From contig DAOUDG010000095.1 in assembly GCA_034431435.1 (NCBI GenBank), positions 1 through 41,043 on the forward strand: 41,043 nt of DNA. Reading direction: 5' to 3'. The translations under genes and the position numbers were made by a program. Source of the stretch: JAHCIE01 sp034431435 (GTDB taxonomy: Bacteria > Chloroflexota > Anaerolineae > Epilineales > JAHCIE01). Below, in pieces: positions 1 through 8,362 of this stretch; position 1 is the first letter of the stretch; each line of letters starts with the position of its first letter. The notes under the pieces are model-generated. The model was not told the origin of the DNA. It did not search any database and saw only the letters and a list, made by a program, of their open reading frames with translations.

Positions 1-115
1 GGCCGATCTCGACCACTGGCTGTCCTTCTACAACTACGAGCGACCGCATCAAGGCTACCGCAACATGGGCAAGCGCCCGATTGACACCATCAACAACTTC
101 GCCAAGGTGGCCTAG
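1..115 (+). mobile_element. IS transposase, C-terminal remnant entering from the left edge
   Basis: The first 115 bases read openly in the frame starting at base 2 and end at TAG 113-115. The 37 residues include LSFYNYERPHQGYRNMGKRP, the C-terminal signature of DDE (rve-type) transposases of the IS481/IS3 superfamily, where a YNxERPHQ motif follows the last catalytic glutamate. Only this tail lies in the window, so it cannot be said whether the element is intact. The bases after the stop (about 117-145, starting TGTTAGACATGATCC) are where the element's right terminal inverted repeat should lie, but the left end is not visible to confirm it. Confidence 0.8.
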
Positions 116-193
116 TTGTTAGACATGATCCTTAGGGATACACATCATTGCGCGTTGCGTCAAAATGGGGAAGAATCTCATGAAATAGACATA

Positions 194-213
194 GGGGCGC
201 ATTGTAGCGCCCC
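194..213 (-). terminator. Stem-loop terminator behind carAB
   Basis: A perfect 7-bp stem (GGGGCGC 194-200 with GCGCCCC 207-213) and a 6-base loop lie just past the carB stop. On the minus strand it is followed by TATGTCTATTT, a moderately T-rich tail. Position and shape suit the rho-independent end of the carAB transcript. Confidence 0.6.
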
Positions 214-215
214 CG

Positions 216-248
216 TCTGACCTCTGACTTCTGACTACTGACTTCTGG
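216..248. repeat. Heptamer tandem repeat over the carB stop codon
   Basis: Four copies of a TCTGACT-type heptamer run back to back (216-222, 223-229, 230-236, 237-243; one or no mismatch each), with a partial fifth copy to 248. The array contains the carB stop codon (TAG at 237-235 on the minus strand), so the last codons of carB are built from repeat sequence. Confidence 0.85.
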
Positions 249-3200
249 CGTAGTGGTCCTGCAAACTGCGTACCCGTAGCTGGCGGTCCTTGAGGGCGCG
301 GACGGCATTGACGGCCGCCGTCGCCGCCGACAGCGTCGTGAACAGCGGGATGCCGTGCTGGCGGGCGGCGACCCGCATGGCGCGGCCGTCGGTGTAGCTG
401 CCCCGGCCCAGCGGCGTGTTGACGATGAGCGCCACCCGCTCGTCGCGGATGAGGTCCAGGATATCGGGTGAGCCGCGCCCGATGCGCGCCACGGTCTCCA
501 CCGGCATGCCCGCCCGCCGCAGGTACTCGGCCGTCCCCTCCGTCGCCAGCAGGCTGAAGCCCATGCCCAGCAGGTCGCGACCCAGTTTCAGCGCGCTCGA
601 CTTGTCGTAGTCGTTGACGCTCAGCAGCGCGGCCCCACCTAGCGGCAGGTGGTCGCCCGCTGCGATCTCGGCCTTGGCGAAGGCGTGGCCGAAGCGCGCC
701 GCGTGGCCCATGACCTCGCCCGTGCTGCGCATCTCCGGCCCCAGCGCCGGGTCGACGCCGGGGAAACGCTCGAAGGGCAGCACCGCCTCCTTGACGAAGA
801 AGCCGTCCACCCGCGGCTCCTCCACCAGCCCGATCTCCGCCAGCGTCGCGCCCAGCATGATGCGCGCGGCCACCTTCGCCAGGGGCACGCCGGTCGCCTT
901 GCTGATGAAGGGAACCGTGCGCGAGGCGCGTGGGTTGACCTCCAGCACGTATACCACGTCGTCCTTGACAGCGAACTGCACATTCATCAGGCCGCGCACG
1001 CCCAGCGCCAGGCCGAGGGCCTGGGTGTAGTCGCGCATGATGCCCATGTGGTACGCGCTGACCTTGTAGGGCGGCAGGACCGCCGCCGAGTCGCCGCTGT
1101 GGATGCCTGCCGCCTCAATATGCTGCAACACGCCGCCGATGACCACCCGCTCCCCGTCGGCCACGGCGTCGACGTCCACCTCGTAGGCGTCGTCGAGGAA
1201 CTGGTCGATGAGCAGAGGGTGCTCCGGCGCGGCGGCCAGCGCCTCAGCCCCGAACTGGTCCAACTCACCCTCGTCGTAGCAGATCGCCATCGCCCGCCCG
1301 CCCAGCACGTACGACGGCCGCACCAGCACCGGGTAGCCAATCTCCCGCGCCACCTGATGGGCCTCCGCCAGGGTGCGCGCCGTGCCGTTAGGCGGCTGCG
1401 GGATGCCTAGCTCGTGCAGCAGCAGGCCGAACCGCTCGCGGTCCTCGGCCAGGTCGATGGCGTCGGGCGACGTGCCCAGGATGGGAACCCCCGCCGCCTG
1501 CAAGGGCAGCGCCAGCTTGAGGGGTGTCTGCCCGCCCAACTGGACGATGACACCCAGCGGCCGCTCGCGCTCGACAATATTCAGCACGTCCTCGACGGTG
1601 ATCGGCTCGAAGTACAGGCGGTCGGCCGTGTCGTAGTCCGTCGAGACGGTCTCCGGGTTACAGTTGACCATGATGGCCTCGTAACCCAGGTCGCGCAGGG
1701 CAAACACGGCATGGCAGCAGCAGTAGTCAAACTCGATGCCCTGGCCGATGCGATTGGGGCCGCTACCGAGGATGATCACCTTCTGGCGGTCGGTCGGCTC
1801 AGCCTCGTCGACGCTCTCGTAGGTCGAGTACAGGTAGGGCGTGTAGGCCTCGAACTCGGCAGCGCAGGTGTCGACGCGCTGGTAGACGGGGCGCAGGCCA
1901 TGCCCCTTGCGTGCGGCGCGCACCGCCATCGCCTGGCCCGCGTCACCCAGGATGCGGGCGATTTGCTGGTCGCCGAAGCCCATGCGCTTGGCGCGGCGGA
2001 GGAGGAGGGGAGAGAGAGACTGGAGATTGGAGATTGGCGACAGAGCCAGTTCCTGCTCCAGCTGGATAATCTCCTGAAGCTGGGCCAGGAACCAGGGGTC
2101 GATGCCCGTCAGGGCGTGGACCTCGTCGCGGCTCAGCCCCGCCCGCAGCGCGTCGGCGACGTGGAACAGTCGCTCCGGCGTCGGCTGCTGGATGAGGGCA
2201 GCCAGTTCCTCGCGACTGCGCGCCGGCCCCGGCGTCAGGCCATCGGCGCCTGTCTCCAACGAGCGTAGCGCCTTCTGGAGCGACTCTTTGAAGGTGCGGC
2301 CCATCGCCATGACCTCGCCCACCGACTTCATCTGCGGCCCCAGCGTCGCGTCCGCACCGGGGAACTTGGCAAAGTCCCAGCGCGGCACTTTCGTCACCAC
2401 GTAGTCGATGCTCGGCTCGAAGGAGGCGGGCGTCTCGCGGGTAATGTCGTTGGGAATCTCATCCAGAGTGTAGCCCACCGCCAAGCGGGCGGCAATCTTG
2501 GCGATGGGGAAGCCCGTCGCCTTGGATGCCAGCGCCGACGAGCGCGACACGCGCGGGTTCATCTCGATGACCACCTGCCGCCCCGTCTTGGGGTCCACGG
2601 CGAACTGGACGTTGGAGCCACCCGTCTCGACGCCCACGCGGCGGATAACCTTGCGCGCCGTGTCGCGCATGAGCTGGTACTCGCGGTCGGTCAGAGTCTG
2701 GGCGGGGGCGACGGTAATGCTGTCGCCGGTGTGGATACCCATCGGGTCCACATTCTCGATGGAGCATACGACCACAAAGTTATCGGCGCGGTCGCGCATC
2801 ACCTCTAGCTCGAACTCCTTCCAGCCCAGCACCGACTCCTCGATGAGAGCCGAGCCGACGGGACTGGCGCGCAGGGCGCGATCGGCCAGGGCGGCCAGCG
2901 CGTCACGGTCGAAGGCCATGCCGCCACCCTTGCCGCCCAGGGTGAAAGACGGCCGCACGATGACCGGGTAGCCCAGGCGGTCGGCGGCGGCCAGGGCGTC
3001 GGCGACGCTGCGCGCCAGGTCGCTGGCGGGCACGTCCACGCCGATTTGCTGCATCGCCTCGCGGAACAGCAAGCGGTCTTCCGCCAGTTGCACCGCTGCA
3101 ATCTTCGCCCCGATCAGCTCCACCCCATACTGCGCCAGGACACCCGCCTCGGCCAGAGCGACGGCCAGGTTCAGCGCCGTCTGCCCGCCCACCGTCGGCA

Positions 3201-3459
3201 ACAGGGCGTCGGGACGTTCCTTGTCGATGATGGCCGTCACCACATCCACCGTCAGCGGCTCGATGTAGGTGGCATCGGCGAACTCTGGGTCGGTCATGAT
3301 GGTGGCCGGATTGGAGTTGACCAGGATAATACGGTAGCCCTCGGCGCGCAGGGCCTTGCACGCCTGGGCGCCCGAATAGTCGAACTCGGCGGCCTGACCG
3401 ATGACGATCGGCCCGCTACCGAGGACCAGGATGGAATGCAGGTCGAATCGTTTGGGCAT
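235..3459 (-). CDS. carB: Carbamoyl phosphate synthase, large subunit
   Basis: Catalyses carbamoyl phosphate synthesis from bicarbonate, ammonia delivered by CarA, and two ATP, feeding pyrimidine and arginine synthesis in the cytoplasm. The 1074 residues match the usual length of about 1073. The order is a first ATP-grasp half (residues 1 to about 400; GSGPIVIGQAAEFDYSG near the N-terminus), an oligomerisation region (about 400-550), a second ATP-grasp half (starting GSGPNRIGQGIEFDYCC) and a C-terminal MGS-like allosteric domain (from about 935). The start lies one base after the carA stop, so the pair is translationally coupled. Oddity: a heptamer microsatellite encodes a short SPISNLQSLSP segment in the oligomerisation region, and a second one covers the 3' end. 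Confidence 0.98.
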   Translation of the reverse strand: MPKRFDLHSILVLGSGPIVIGQAAEFDYSGAQACKALRAEGYRIILVNSNPATIMTDPEFADATYIEPLTVDVVTAIIDKERPDALLPTVGGQTALNLAVALAEAGVLAQYGVELIGAKIAAVQLAEDRLLFREAMQQIGVDVPASDLARSVADALAAADRLGYPVIVRPSFTLGGKGGGMAFDRDALAALADRALRASPVGSALIEESVLGWKEFELEVMRDRADNFVVVCSIENVDPMGIHTGDSITVAPAQTLTDREYQLMRDTARKVIRRVGVETGGSNVQFAVDPKTGRQVVIEMNPRVSRSSALASKATGFPIAKIAARLAVGYTLDEIPNDITRETPASFEPSIDYVVTKVPRWDFAKFPGADATLGPQMKSVGEVMAMGRTFKESLQKALRSLETGADGLTPGPARSREELAALIQQPTPERLFHVADALRAGLSRDEVHALTGIDPWFLAQLQEIIQLEQELALSPISNLQSLSPLLLRRAKRMGFGDQQIARILGDAGQAMAVRAARKGHGLRPVYQRVDTCAAEFEAYTPYLYSTYESVDEAEPTDRQKVIILGSGPNRIGQGIEFDYCCCHAVFALRDLGYEAIMVNCNPETVSTDYDTADRLYFEPITVEDVLNIVERERPLGVIVQLGGQTPLKLALPLQAAGVPILGTSPDAIDLAEDRERFGLLLHELGIPQPPNGTARTLAEAHQVAREIGYPVLVRPSYVLGGRAMAICYDEGELDQFGAEALAAAPEHPLLIDQFLDDAYEVDVDAVADGERVVIGGVLQHIEAAGIHSGDSAAVLPPYKVSAYHMGIMRDYTQALGLALGVRGLMNVQFAVKDDVVYVLEVNPRASRTVPFISKATGVPLAKVAARIMLGATLAEIGLVEEPRVDGFFVKEAVLPFERFPGVDPALGPEMRSTGEVMGHAARFGHAFAKAEIAAGDHLPLGGAALLSVNDYDKSSALKLGRDLLGMGFSLLATEGTAEYLRRAGMPVETVARIGRGSPDILDLIRDERVALIVNTPLGRGSYTDGRAMRVAARQHGIPLFTTLSAATAAVNAVRALKDRQLRVRSLQDHYARSQ
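2017..2037. repeat. In-frame CCAATCT heptamer array inside carB
   Basis: Three consecutive heptamers (AGACTGG 2017-2023, AGATTGG 2024-2030, AGATTGG 2031-2037; CCAATCT on the coding strand) sit inside carB and flow into a purine-rich GGAGGAGGGGAGAGAG run. They encode the linker ISNLQSL between two helices of the oligomerisation domain. The repeat changes the local protein sequence without breaking the frame. Confidence 0.8.
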
Positions 3460-3460
3460 A

Positions 3461-4597
3461 CTACTCCCCCAACTCCATCAACTGACGAAACTCATCGAAC
3501 AGGTACTCCGCGTCGTGGGGGCCGGGCGCAGCCTCTGGGTGGTATTGGACGCTGAACGCGGCGGCCTCGCGATGGCGCAACCCTTCCACGGTGCCGTCGT
3601 TGAGGTTGAGGTGCGTCACCTCCACCTCGCCCGGCAGGCTCGCCGCATCCACCGCGAAGCCGTGGTTCTGCGACGTGATCTCCACCTGTCCCGTATGGAG
3701 GTTCTTGACCGGATGGTTGACCCCGTGGTGGCCGAACTTGAGCTTGTAGGTCTGTCCGCCCACGGCTAACCCCATCAACTGGTGGCCCAGGCACACACCG
3801 AACAGGGGCGCATGCCCCAACAGCGCGCGCACGTTGCTCACGGCGTAGCCCAGGGCGGCCGGGTCGCCGGGGCCATTGCTGAGGAACACGCCATCGGGGC
3901 GCAGGGCCAGCACGTCGGCGGCGGGCAGCGTCGCAGGCACGACTGTCACCCGACAGCCACGCCGCGCCAGCTCGCGCAGCAGGTTGTGCTTGATACCGTA
4001 GTCGTACGCCACGACGTGCAGCGTGGGTCGCGCCTCGTCGTCGGCAGCGCCGCCCCACAGATCCGGCCTGGGCACGGCCGGCCACTCGAAGGCGCGATCC
4101 GTCGTTACCACCTGGACCAGGTCGCGGCCGGCCATCTCGGCGGCGGCCAGGGCCTTGTCTACGATGCGCTGCGGGTCGCTGTCAACGGTGGAGATGACGC
4201 CGCGCATCGCCCCCGCCTGGCGAAGGTGGCGCGTCAGGGCGCGGGTATCCACCTCGGAGATACCGACGATACCGTGCTGACGGAGGAAGACATCCAGGGT
4301 CGCCTCGGCGCGCCAGCTGCTGGCGAAGGGGCTGAACTCCCGCGCGACAAAGCCTTCTACGTGGGGTTGCCCCGACTCGAAATCCTGCGCAGTGACACCG
4401 TAGTTGCCAATGTGGGGGTAGGTCATGACCACGATCTGACCCTTGTAGGAAGGGTCGGTGAGGACTTCTGGGTAGCCGGTCAGGCCCGTGTTGAACACGA
4501 CCTCGCCTGCCCGCTCGCCCATTGCGCCGAAACCCACGCCCTCGAAGATGGTTCCGTCTTCCAGCGCCAGTATCGCCCTCGGTCGCGCCTCGCTCAT
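3461..4597 (-). CDS. carA: Carbamoyl phosphate synthase, small (glutaminase) subunit
   Basis: Hydrolyses glutamine and channels ammonia to CarB. I chose the ATG at 4597 (378 residues, MSEARPRAILALEDG) over an upstream in-frame start because it matches the family N-terminus and has a GAGGG ribosome site about 8 bases upstream. The N-terminal CPSase small-chain domain (about 1-150) is followed by a class I glutamine amidotransferase domain. The triad is visible as C269 (FGVCLGHQ), H353 and E355 (QYHPEA), the same numbers as in the E. coli enzyme. It is the first gene of a carA-carB operon, with one base between the genes. A leader hairpin and a promoter lie upstream. Confidence 0.98.
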   Translation of the reverse strand: MSEARPRAILALEDGTIFEGVGFGAMGERAGEVVFNTGLTGYPEVLTDPSYKGQIVVMTYPHIGNYGVTAQDFESGQPHVEGFVAREFSPFASSWRAEATLDVFLRQHGIVGISEVDTRALTRHLRQAGAMRGVISTVDSDPQRIVDKALAAAEMAGRDLVQVVTTDRAFEWPAVPRPDLWGGAADDEARPTLHVVAYDYGIKHNLLRELARRGCRVTVVPATLPAADVLALRPDGVFLSNGPGDPAALGYAVSNVRALLGHAPLFGVCLGHQLMGLAVGGQTYKLKFGHHGVNHPVKNLHTGQVEITSQNHGFAVDAASLPGEVEVTHLNLNDGTVEGLRHREAAAFSVQYHPEAAPGPHDAEYLFDEFRQLMELGE

Positions 4598-4630
4598 GGT
4601 ATGTCCCTCGTGCGGCGTCTCTCCATGCCA

Positions 4631-4663
4631 AGCACCCCGCCGCCACATTGCGACCGGGGTGCT
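4631..4663 (-). promoter_or_regulatory. Stem-loop in the carA 5' leader
   Basis: A perfect 9-bp stem (AGCACCCCG 4631-4639 with CGGGGTGCT 4655-4663, loop 15 bases) lies 33 bases upstream of the carA start and directly after the predicted transcription start. No U-tract follows, so it is not an obvious terminator. It may stabilise the leader or affect pyrimidine-linked control. I cannot match it to a PyrR site. Confidence 0.5.
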
Positions 4664-4673
4664 GGTTCGGACA

Positions 4674-4701
4674 ATTGTACGGAGATTCGCCCCAGTCACA
4701 A
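4674..4701 (-). promoter_or_regulatory. Predicted sigma70-type promoter of carAB
   Basis: On the minus strand TTGTGA (4701-4696) and TACAAT (4679-4674) are separated by 16 bases. Transcription would start near 4667, giving a leader of about 70 bases that contains the hairpin at 4631-4663. The promoter is divergent from the acyl-CoA synthetase gene. Confidence 0.55.
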
Positions 4702-4784
4702 AACGCCGGCCCAGCTAGCGCAGCCACCGTGTTCGGGTTAGAATGTAGCCAGGCGTGACCATGCTCACCACTCCACGAGGGACC

Positions 4785-6911
4785 ATGTCTTACAAGAATC
4801 TGCAATCTATTTTCAACCCCCGCTCCATAGCCGTCATTGGCGCGTCGCGCACCCCAGGCAGCGTCGGCCACGCAGTTATGGACAATCTCATCAATGCGGG
4901 CTTCACGGGCGTTGTCTACCCCGTCAACCCCAAGGCCCGCGCCATCCGCGGCGTGCGTTCCTACGCCTCCATGCTCGACATACCCGACGAGGTGGACCTG
5001 GCCGTAGTCATCGTGCCCGCCCCCGCCGTGCCCAACGTGATGGGCCAATTGGGCGAGCGCGGGGTGAAGGGAGCCGTCATTATCTCGGCAGGCTTCAAGG
5101 AGACAGGCGCGGCGGGCGCCAGGCTAGAGGCCGACACCGTCGCCATCGCCCACCAGTACAACATCGCCCTGGTCGGCCCGAACTGCCTCGGTGTTATCAA
5201 CACCGAGGCAGACGTGCGCCTCAACGCTTCCTTTGCCAAAGGCACGCCTGCCGCGGGCAACATCGCCTTTATCAGCCAGAGTGGCGCTCTGGCGACGGCC
5301 GTGCTGGACTACGCCAAGGGCCAGGATTTCGGCTTCAGCAAGGTTGTCAGCCTGGGTAACAAGGCCGACGTCAACGAGAATGACTTTCTCTATCACCTGT
5401 GGCACGACCCCGATACCCGTGTCATCCTGCTCTACCTCGAGGACCTGGCCGACGGGGGCGAGTTCATCAAGTTGTGCCGAGAGATGACCGGCGAGGGTAG
5501 TAACCGCAAACCGATTCTGGCCCTCAAGTCTGGCCGCACCCCCCAGGGCGCGAAGGCCGTCTCGTCCCACACCGGCGCCCTGGCGGGCAGCGATGAAGTC
5601 TACGAGGCCGTGTTCATGCAGGGCGGCGTCCTGCGCGTCGAGACGGTCGAGAACCTGTTCCAGTACGCCACGGCCTTCGCTAACCAACCCCTGCCCCGCG
5701 GCCGCCGTGTCGCCGTCGTCACCAACGCCGGTGGTCCCGGCATCATGACCACCGACGCCATTATCCGCCGTGGGTTGGAGATGGCGACCCTGTCCGACAG
5801 CACCAGGGAGGCCCTGCAGGCGACCCTGCCACCTGCCGCAGCTGTCGGCAACCCGGTCGACGTGCTGGGAGACGCCCACGAGGATCGCTACCGTCAGGCG
5901 ATCGAGGCCGTTCTCGAGGACCCCAACGTCGATGGCGTCATCGTTGTGCTGACGCCGCAGGCCATGACCAAGATTACAGAGACGGCCAGAGCCGTCATCG
6001 ACGCCGAGGAGGTGAGCGACAAGACCATCCTCGCCACCTTCATGGGCGTCGTCGATGTCTCCGAGGGCGTGCATATGCTGCGCGCTCACCACGTGCCCAC
6101 CTACGCCTTCCCGGAGGACGCCGTCCGCTCCTACGCCGCCATGGCGCGGTACACCGACTGGGTGTCCCGCCCCCGCACCCGCTACCGCACCTATGAGGTG
6201 GACAAAGAGGGCGTGACGCAGCTGCTCGCCAGCGCGCCCCAGGCGCATGGCTTCATTCCCACTCCCACCGCCTTCAAGGTCCTGGAAGGCTACGGTCTGC
6301 CCACCGTGCCCTGGGGCCTGGCCCACAGCGCCGACGAGGCCGTGCAGGTCGCCGGCAACATCGGCTATCCGGTCGTGCTGAAGATTATGTCGCCTGATAT
6401 CATCCACAAGTTCGACGTCGGCGGCATCCAGCTTAACCTGGGCAGCGCCGACGAGGTACGCCAGGGCTACGAGACCATGATGCAGTCCATTGCCGCCAAG
6501 CAACCCGATGCCCGCCTGGAGGGCGTGTTCATCCAGAAGATGATCAGCCGCGGGCGCGAGGTCTTGCTGGGCATGAAGCAAGACCCCCAGTTCGGGCCGG
6601 TGCTGGTCTTTGGCCTGGGTGGCATCTACGTCGAGCTACTGAAAGATGTCACCTTCCGCGTCGCCCCTATCCGCGAGTACAGCGCCCGCCACATGATTCA
6701 GGGCATCCGAACCTACAAGCTGCTGGAGGGCGTGCGGGGCGAACCGCCCGCCGACGTTGAGGCTATCGCCGATTCCATCCTGCGCCTGTCACAGCTCGCC
6801 GTCGAGCAGCCGCTCATCGCCGAACTGGACATCAACCCGCTGCTGGTGATGGCGGAGGGCCAGGGCGCTTTTGTCGCCGACGCGCGCATCGCCGTGCGTG
6901 ACCTGGCCTAG
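4785..6911 (+). CDS. Acetate/acyl-CoA ligase (ADP-forming), fused alpha-beta type
   Basis: Interconverts acyl-CoA + ADP + phosphate with acid + CoA + ATP (NDP-forming acyl-CoA synthetase family), conserving thioester energy in fermentation or activating acids. I chose the ATG at 4785 (708 residues) because GAGG lies 5 bases upstream and the family N-terminus is YKNLQSIFNPRSIAVIGAS. GTG 4755 and ATG 4761 are possible upstream starts. Order: CoA-binding Rossmann domain (about 10-125), succinyl-CoA-ligase-like domains (about 150-450) with the conserved phospho-histidine H262 in SHTGALAGS, then an ATP-grasp domain (about 485-700). No GNAT domain is attached, so it is not a Pat-type lysine acetyltransferase. 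A TAGAAT box at 4739-4744 could be its -10. The exact acid substrate cannot be told. Confidence 0.92.
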   Translation: MSYKNLQSIFNPRSIAVIGASRTPGSVGHAVMDNLINAGFTGVVYPVNPKARAIRGVRSYASMLDIPDEVDLAVVIVPAPAVPNVMGQLGERGVKGAVIISAGFKETGAAGARLEADTVAIAHQYNIALVGPNCLGVINTEADVRLNASFAKGTPAAGNIAFISQSGALATAVLDYAKGQDFGFSKVVSLGNKADVNENDFLYHLWHDPDTRVILLYLEDLADGGEFIKLCREMTGEGSNRKPILALKSGRTPQGAKAVSSHTGALAGSDEVYEAVFMQGGVLRVETVENLFQYATAFANQPLPRGRRVAVVTNAGGPGIMTTDAIIRRGLEMATLSDSTREALQATLPPAAAVGNPVDVLGDAHEDRYRQAIEAVLEDPNVDGVIVVLTPQAMTKITETARAVIDAEEVSDKTILATFMGVVDVSEGVHMLRAHHVPTYAFPEDAVRSYAAMARYTDWVSRPRTRYRTYEVDKEGVTQLLASAPQAHGFIPTPTAFKVLEGYGLPTVPWGLAHSADEAVQVAGNIGYPVVLKIMSPDIIHKFDVGGIQLNLGSADEVRQGYETMMQSIAAKQPDARLEGVFIQKMISRGREVLLGMKQDPQFGPVLVFGLGGIYVELLKDVTFRVAPIREYSARHMIQGIRTYKLLEGVRGEPPADVEAIADSILRLSQLAVEQPLIAELDINPLLVMAEGQGAFVADARIAVRDLA

Positions 6912-6920
6912 TCGCCCGAC

Positions 6921-6948
6921 TTGACAGGAGCGCCCCGGCGCATATAAT
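6921..6948 (+). promoter_or_regulatory. Consensus sigma70-type promoter of the marR gene
   Basis: TTGACA (6921-6926) and TATAAT (6943-6948), both perfect consensus, are 16 bases apart. They start ten bases after the stop of the acyl-CoA synthetase gene. Transcription would start near 6955, inside a palindrome, so a bound regulator would block it. Confidence 0.85.
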
Positions 6949-6960
6949 TAGCCTAGCTAA
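6948..6960. promoter_or_regulatory. SlyA/MarR-like operator palindrome
   Basis: TTAGC-CTA-GCTAA is a perfect 5-bp inverted repeat that abuts the -10 box and covers the predicted start site. It differs from the known SlyA box TTAGCAAGCTAA only in the central spacer (three bases instead of two). With a MarR gene starting 42 bases downstream, negative autoregulation is the simplest reading. Confidence 0.65.
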
Positions 6961-7001
6961 GTATTCTGCGTCGGGGCGCGTTGCGCCAGGTGACTTCAAT
7001 C

Positions 7002-7499
7002 ATGACTTCCGATTACGAATGCGCCGGACGAATCCTCGACACATTTCCCCAGGCCATGCGCTTCATGGCCCACGATATACGCGACATGTCGGGGCGGCCC
7101 GGTACGGTTCCCCAGTACCGTATCCTCGGCTACCTCTACCACCACGGCCCGGACTCGATGGGCCGCCTGGCCGAGCGTCAGAATGTCACGCTGCCGACCA
7201 TGACCAAGACGGTGGCCGGGTTGGTAGAGCGTGGTCTGCTCGAGCGCGAGACCGACGCCAACGACCGCCGCGTGGTCATGCTGCGCCTGACGCCCGACGG
7301 GGAAGCCATGTTCCACGACATCCACGACCGGATGCAGGCGCGACTCACGACCATCATCGCCACCATGACCGCCGACGAGCAAGAGGCCCTGGCGACGGGT
7401 CTGCATGCCTTCCTCGGCGCGCTACAGCGCGCCCACGCGGAGGAGAAAGCGACCGGCCACGGACCCTGCGCCGCCAGGATAACTGACCGCCGGGGCTGA
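7002..7499 (+). CDS. MarR-family transcriptional regulator
   Basis: Winged-helix repressor of 165 residues. I chose the ATG at 7002 because AGGTGA lies about 8 bases upstream; a TTG at 6981 would add seven unconserved residues. The helix-turn-helix region (about residues 45-95) reads MGRLAERQNVTLPTMTKTV, followed by the wing signature ERETDANDRRVVMLRLTPDG with the DxR motif typical of MarR proteins. Helices on both sides would form the dimer interface. Promoter and operator lie just upstream. Its targets may be its own gene and the methyltransferase downstream. The ligand cannot be predicted. Confidence 0.93.
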   Translation: MTSDYECAGRILDTFPQAMRFMAHDIRDMSGRPGTVPQYRILGYLYHHGPDSMGRLAERQNVTLPTMTKTVAGLVERGLLERETDANDRRVVMLRLTPDGEAMFHDIHDRMQARLTTIIATMTADEQEALATGLHAFLGALQRAHAEEKATGHGPCAARITDRRG

Positions 7500-7521
7500 T
7501 CGCGAACCGCCTGCCCATCGC

Positions 7522-8208
7522 ATGCCCTCCTCCGCCACCCTCCGCGCCGACTTCGACCGCCTCGCCCCCTACGACCACGCTGGCTGGAGCCACAACAGCC
7601 ACTACCACGCCGAGTTGCTGCGCCACGTGCCGCGCGGCGGGCTGGCCCTCGACATCGGCTGCGGCGCGGGAGCCTTCGCCCGCCTGCTGGCGACCCGCGC
7701 CGACCGCGTTCTTGGCCTCGACCTGTCGCCGGAGATGGTCCGCCTCGCCCGCGCCCGCTCGCGCGCCTATCCCGGCGTCCAGTACGTCGTCGCCGACGTC
7801 CTGGCCTGCGACTTCCCCCCGGCGAGCTTCGACACCATCGCCTCCATCGCCACCCTGCACCACATGCCGCTGGCGAGCATCCTGAATCGCGTCGCCGCCT
7901 GGCTCATGCCGGGCGGCGTCTTCATCGCGCTGGACCTTTTCGAGGCCGACGGCGCGCGCGATAGGCTCTTGTCAGCCCTGGCCGTCCCCACCAGCGCCCT
8001 CCACCGGGTGGCGCGCACCGGCCGCATGCGCGAGTCGACCGCGGAGCAAGCCGCCTGGGCCGCCCACGGCGTCCACGACCGCTACCTGACCGTCGCTGCC
8101 GCCCGCCACATCGCCAGCCGCACCCTGCCCGGCGCCATCGTGCGCCAACACCTCTTCTGGCGCACCTCCATCGTGTGGCGCAAGCCCCTCGCCCGCCGCC
8201 CCGCCTGA
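7522..8208 (+). CDS. Class I SAM-dependent methyltransferase
   Basis: The protein has 228 residues. Motif I is ALDIGCGAGAFA (about residues 41-52), followed by the acidic motif II GLDLSPEMV and a motif near FDTIASIATLHHM, the arrangement of the UbiE/Methyltransf_11 group. There is no membrane segment. It lies 22 bases after marR in the same direction, so it may be co-transcribed. No clear ribosome site precedes the ATG. The substrate is unknown; a small-molecule or lipid acceptor is usual for this group. Confidence 0.88.
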   Translation: MPSSATLRADFDRLAPYDHAGWSHNSHYHAELLRHVPRGGLALDIGCGAGAFARLLATRADRVLGLDLSPEMVRLARARSRAYPGVQYVVADVLACDFPPASFDTIASIATLHHMPLASILNRVAAWLMPGGVFIALDLFEADGARDRLLSALAVPTSALHRVARTGRMRESTAEQAAWAAHGVHDRYLTVAAARHIASRTLPGAIVRQHLFWRTSIVWRKPLARRPA

Positions 8209-8253
8209 AGTGCGGGAGCCGTGTTCCCGTAGCGGCAGCGCAGCTCCCGCACT
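8209..8253. terminator. Inverted repeat after the methyltransferase gene
   Basis: Eleven-base perfect arms (AGTGCGGGAGC 8209-8219 and GCTCCCGCACT 8243-8253) enclose a 23-base loop, beginning right after the stop codon. There is no T-run behind it, so terminator activity is uncertain. A second palindrome, CGTCCTAT-GG-ATAGGACG, follows at 8267-8284, and ACGTGT/ACACGT arms at 8282-8300. Confidence 0.5.
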
Positions 8254-8327
8254 CCAGGAGGAGGCGCGTCCTATGGATAGGACGTGTAAGCGTCACACGT
8301 CGGCAACCGACCTACAAATTGTGGTGG

Positions 8328-8356
8328 TTTACAGCACGTCGAACAGGGGGTATAGT
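8328..8356 (+). promoter_or_regulatory. Orphan promoter in the convergent gap
   Basis: TTTACA (8328-8333) and TATAGT (8351-8356) are 17 bases apart, a good sigma70 match. It points right, toward a gene on the opposite strand, and no credible plus-strand gene follows. A transcript of about 115 bases would end at the hairpin 8439-8476. Confidence 0.5.
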
Positions 8357-8362
8357 AGGCAC

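Noticed and set aside
124..3555. Many plus-strand open frames antisense to carB and similar frames over other genes.
   Set aside because: High GC removes stop codons from antisense frames. These frames are rich in Arg/Ala/His/Gln, lack motifs and lie fully opposite well-identified genes.
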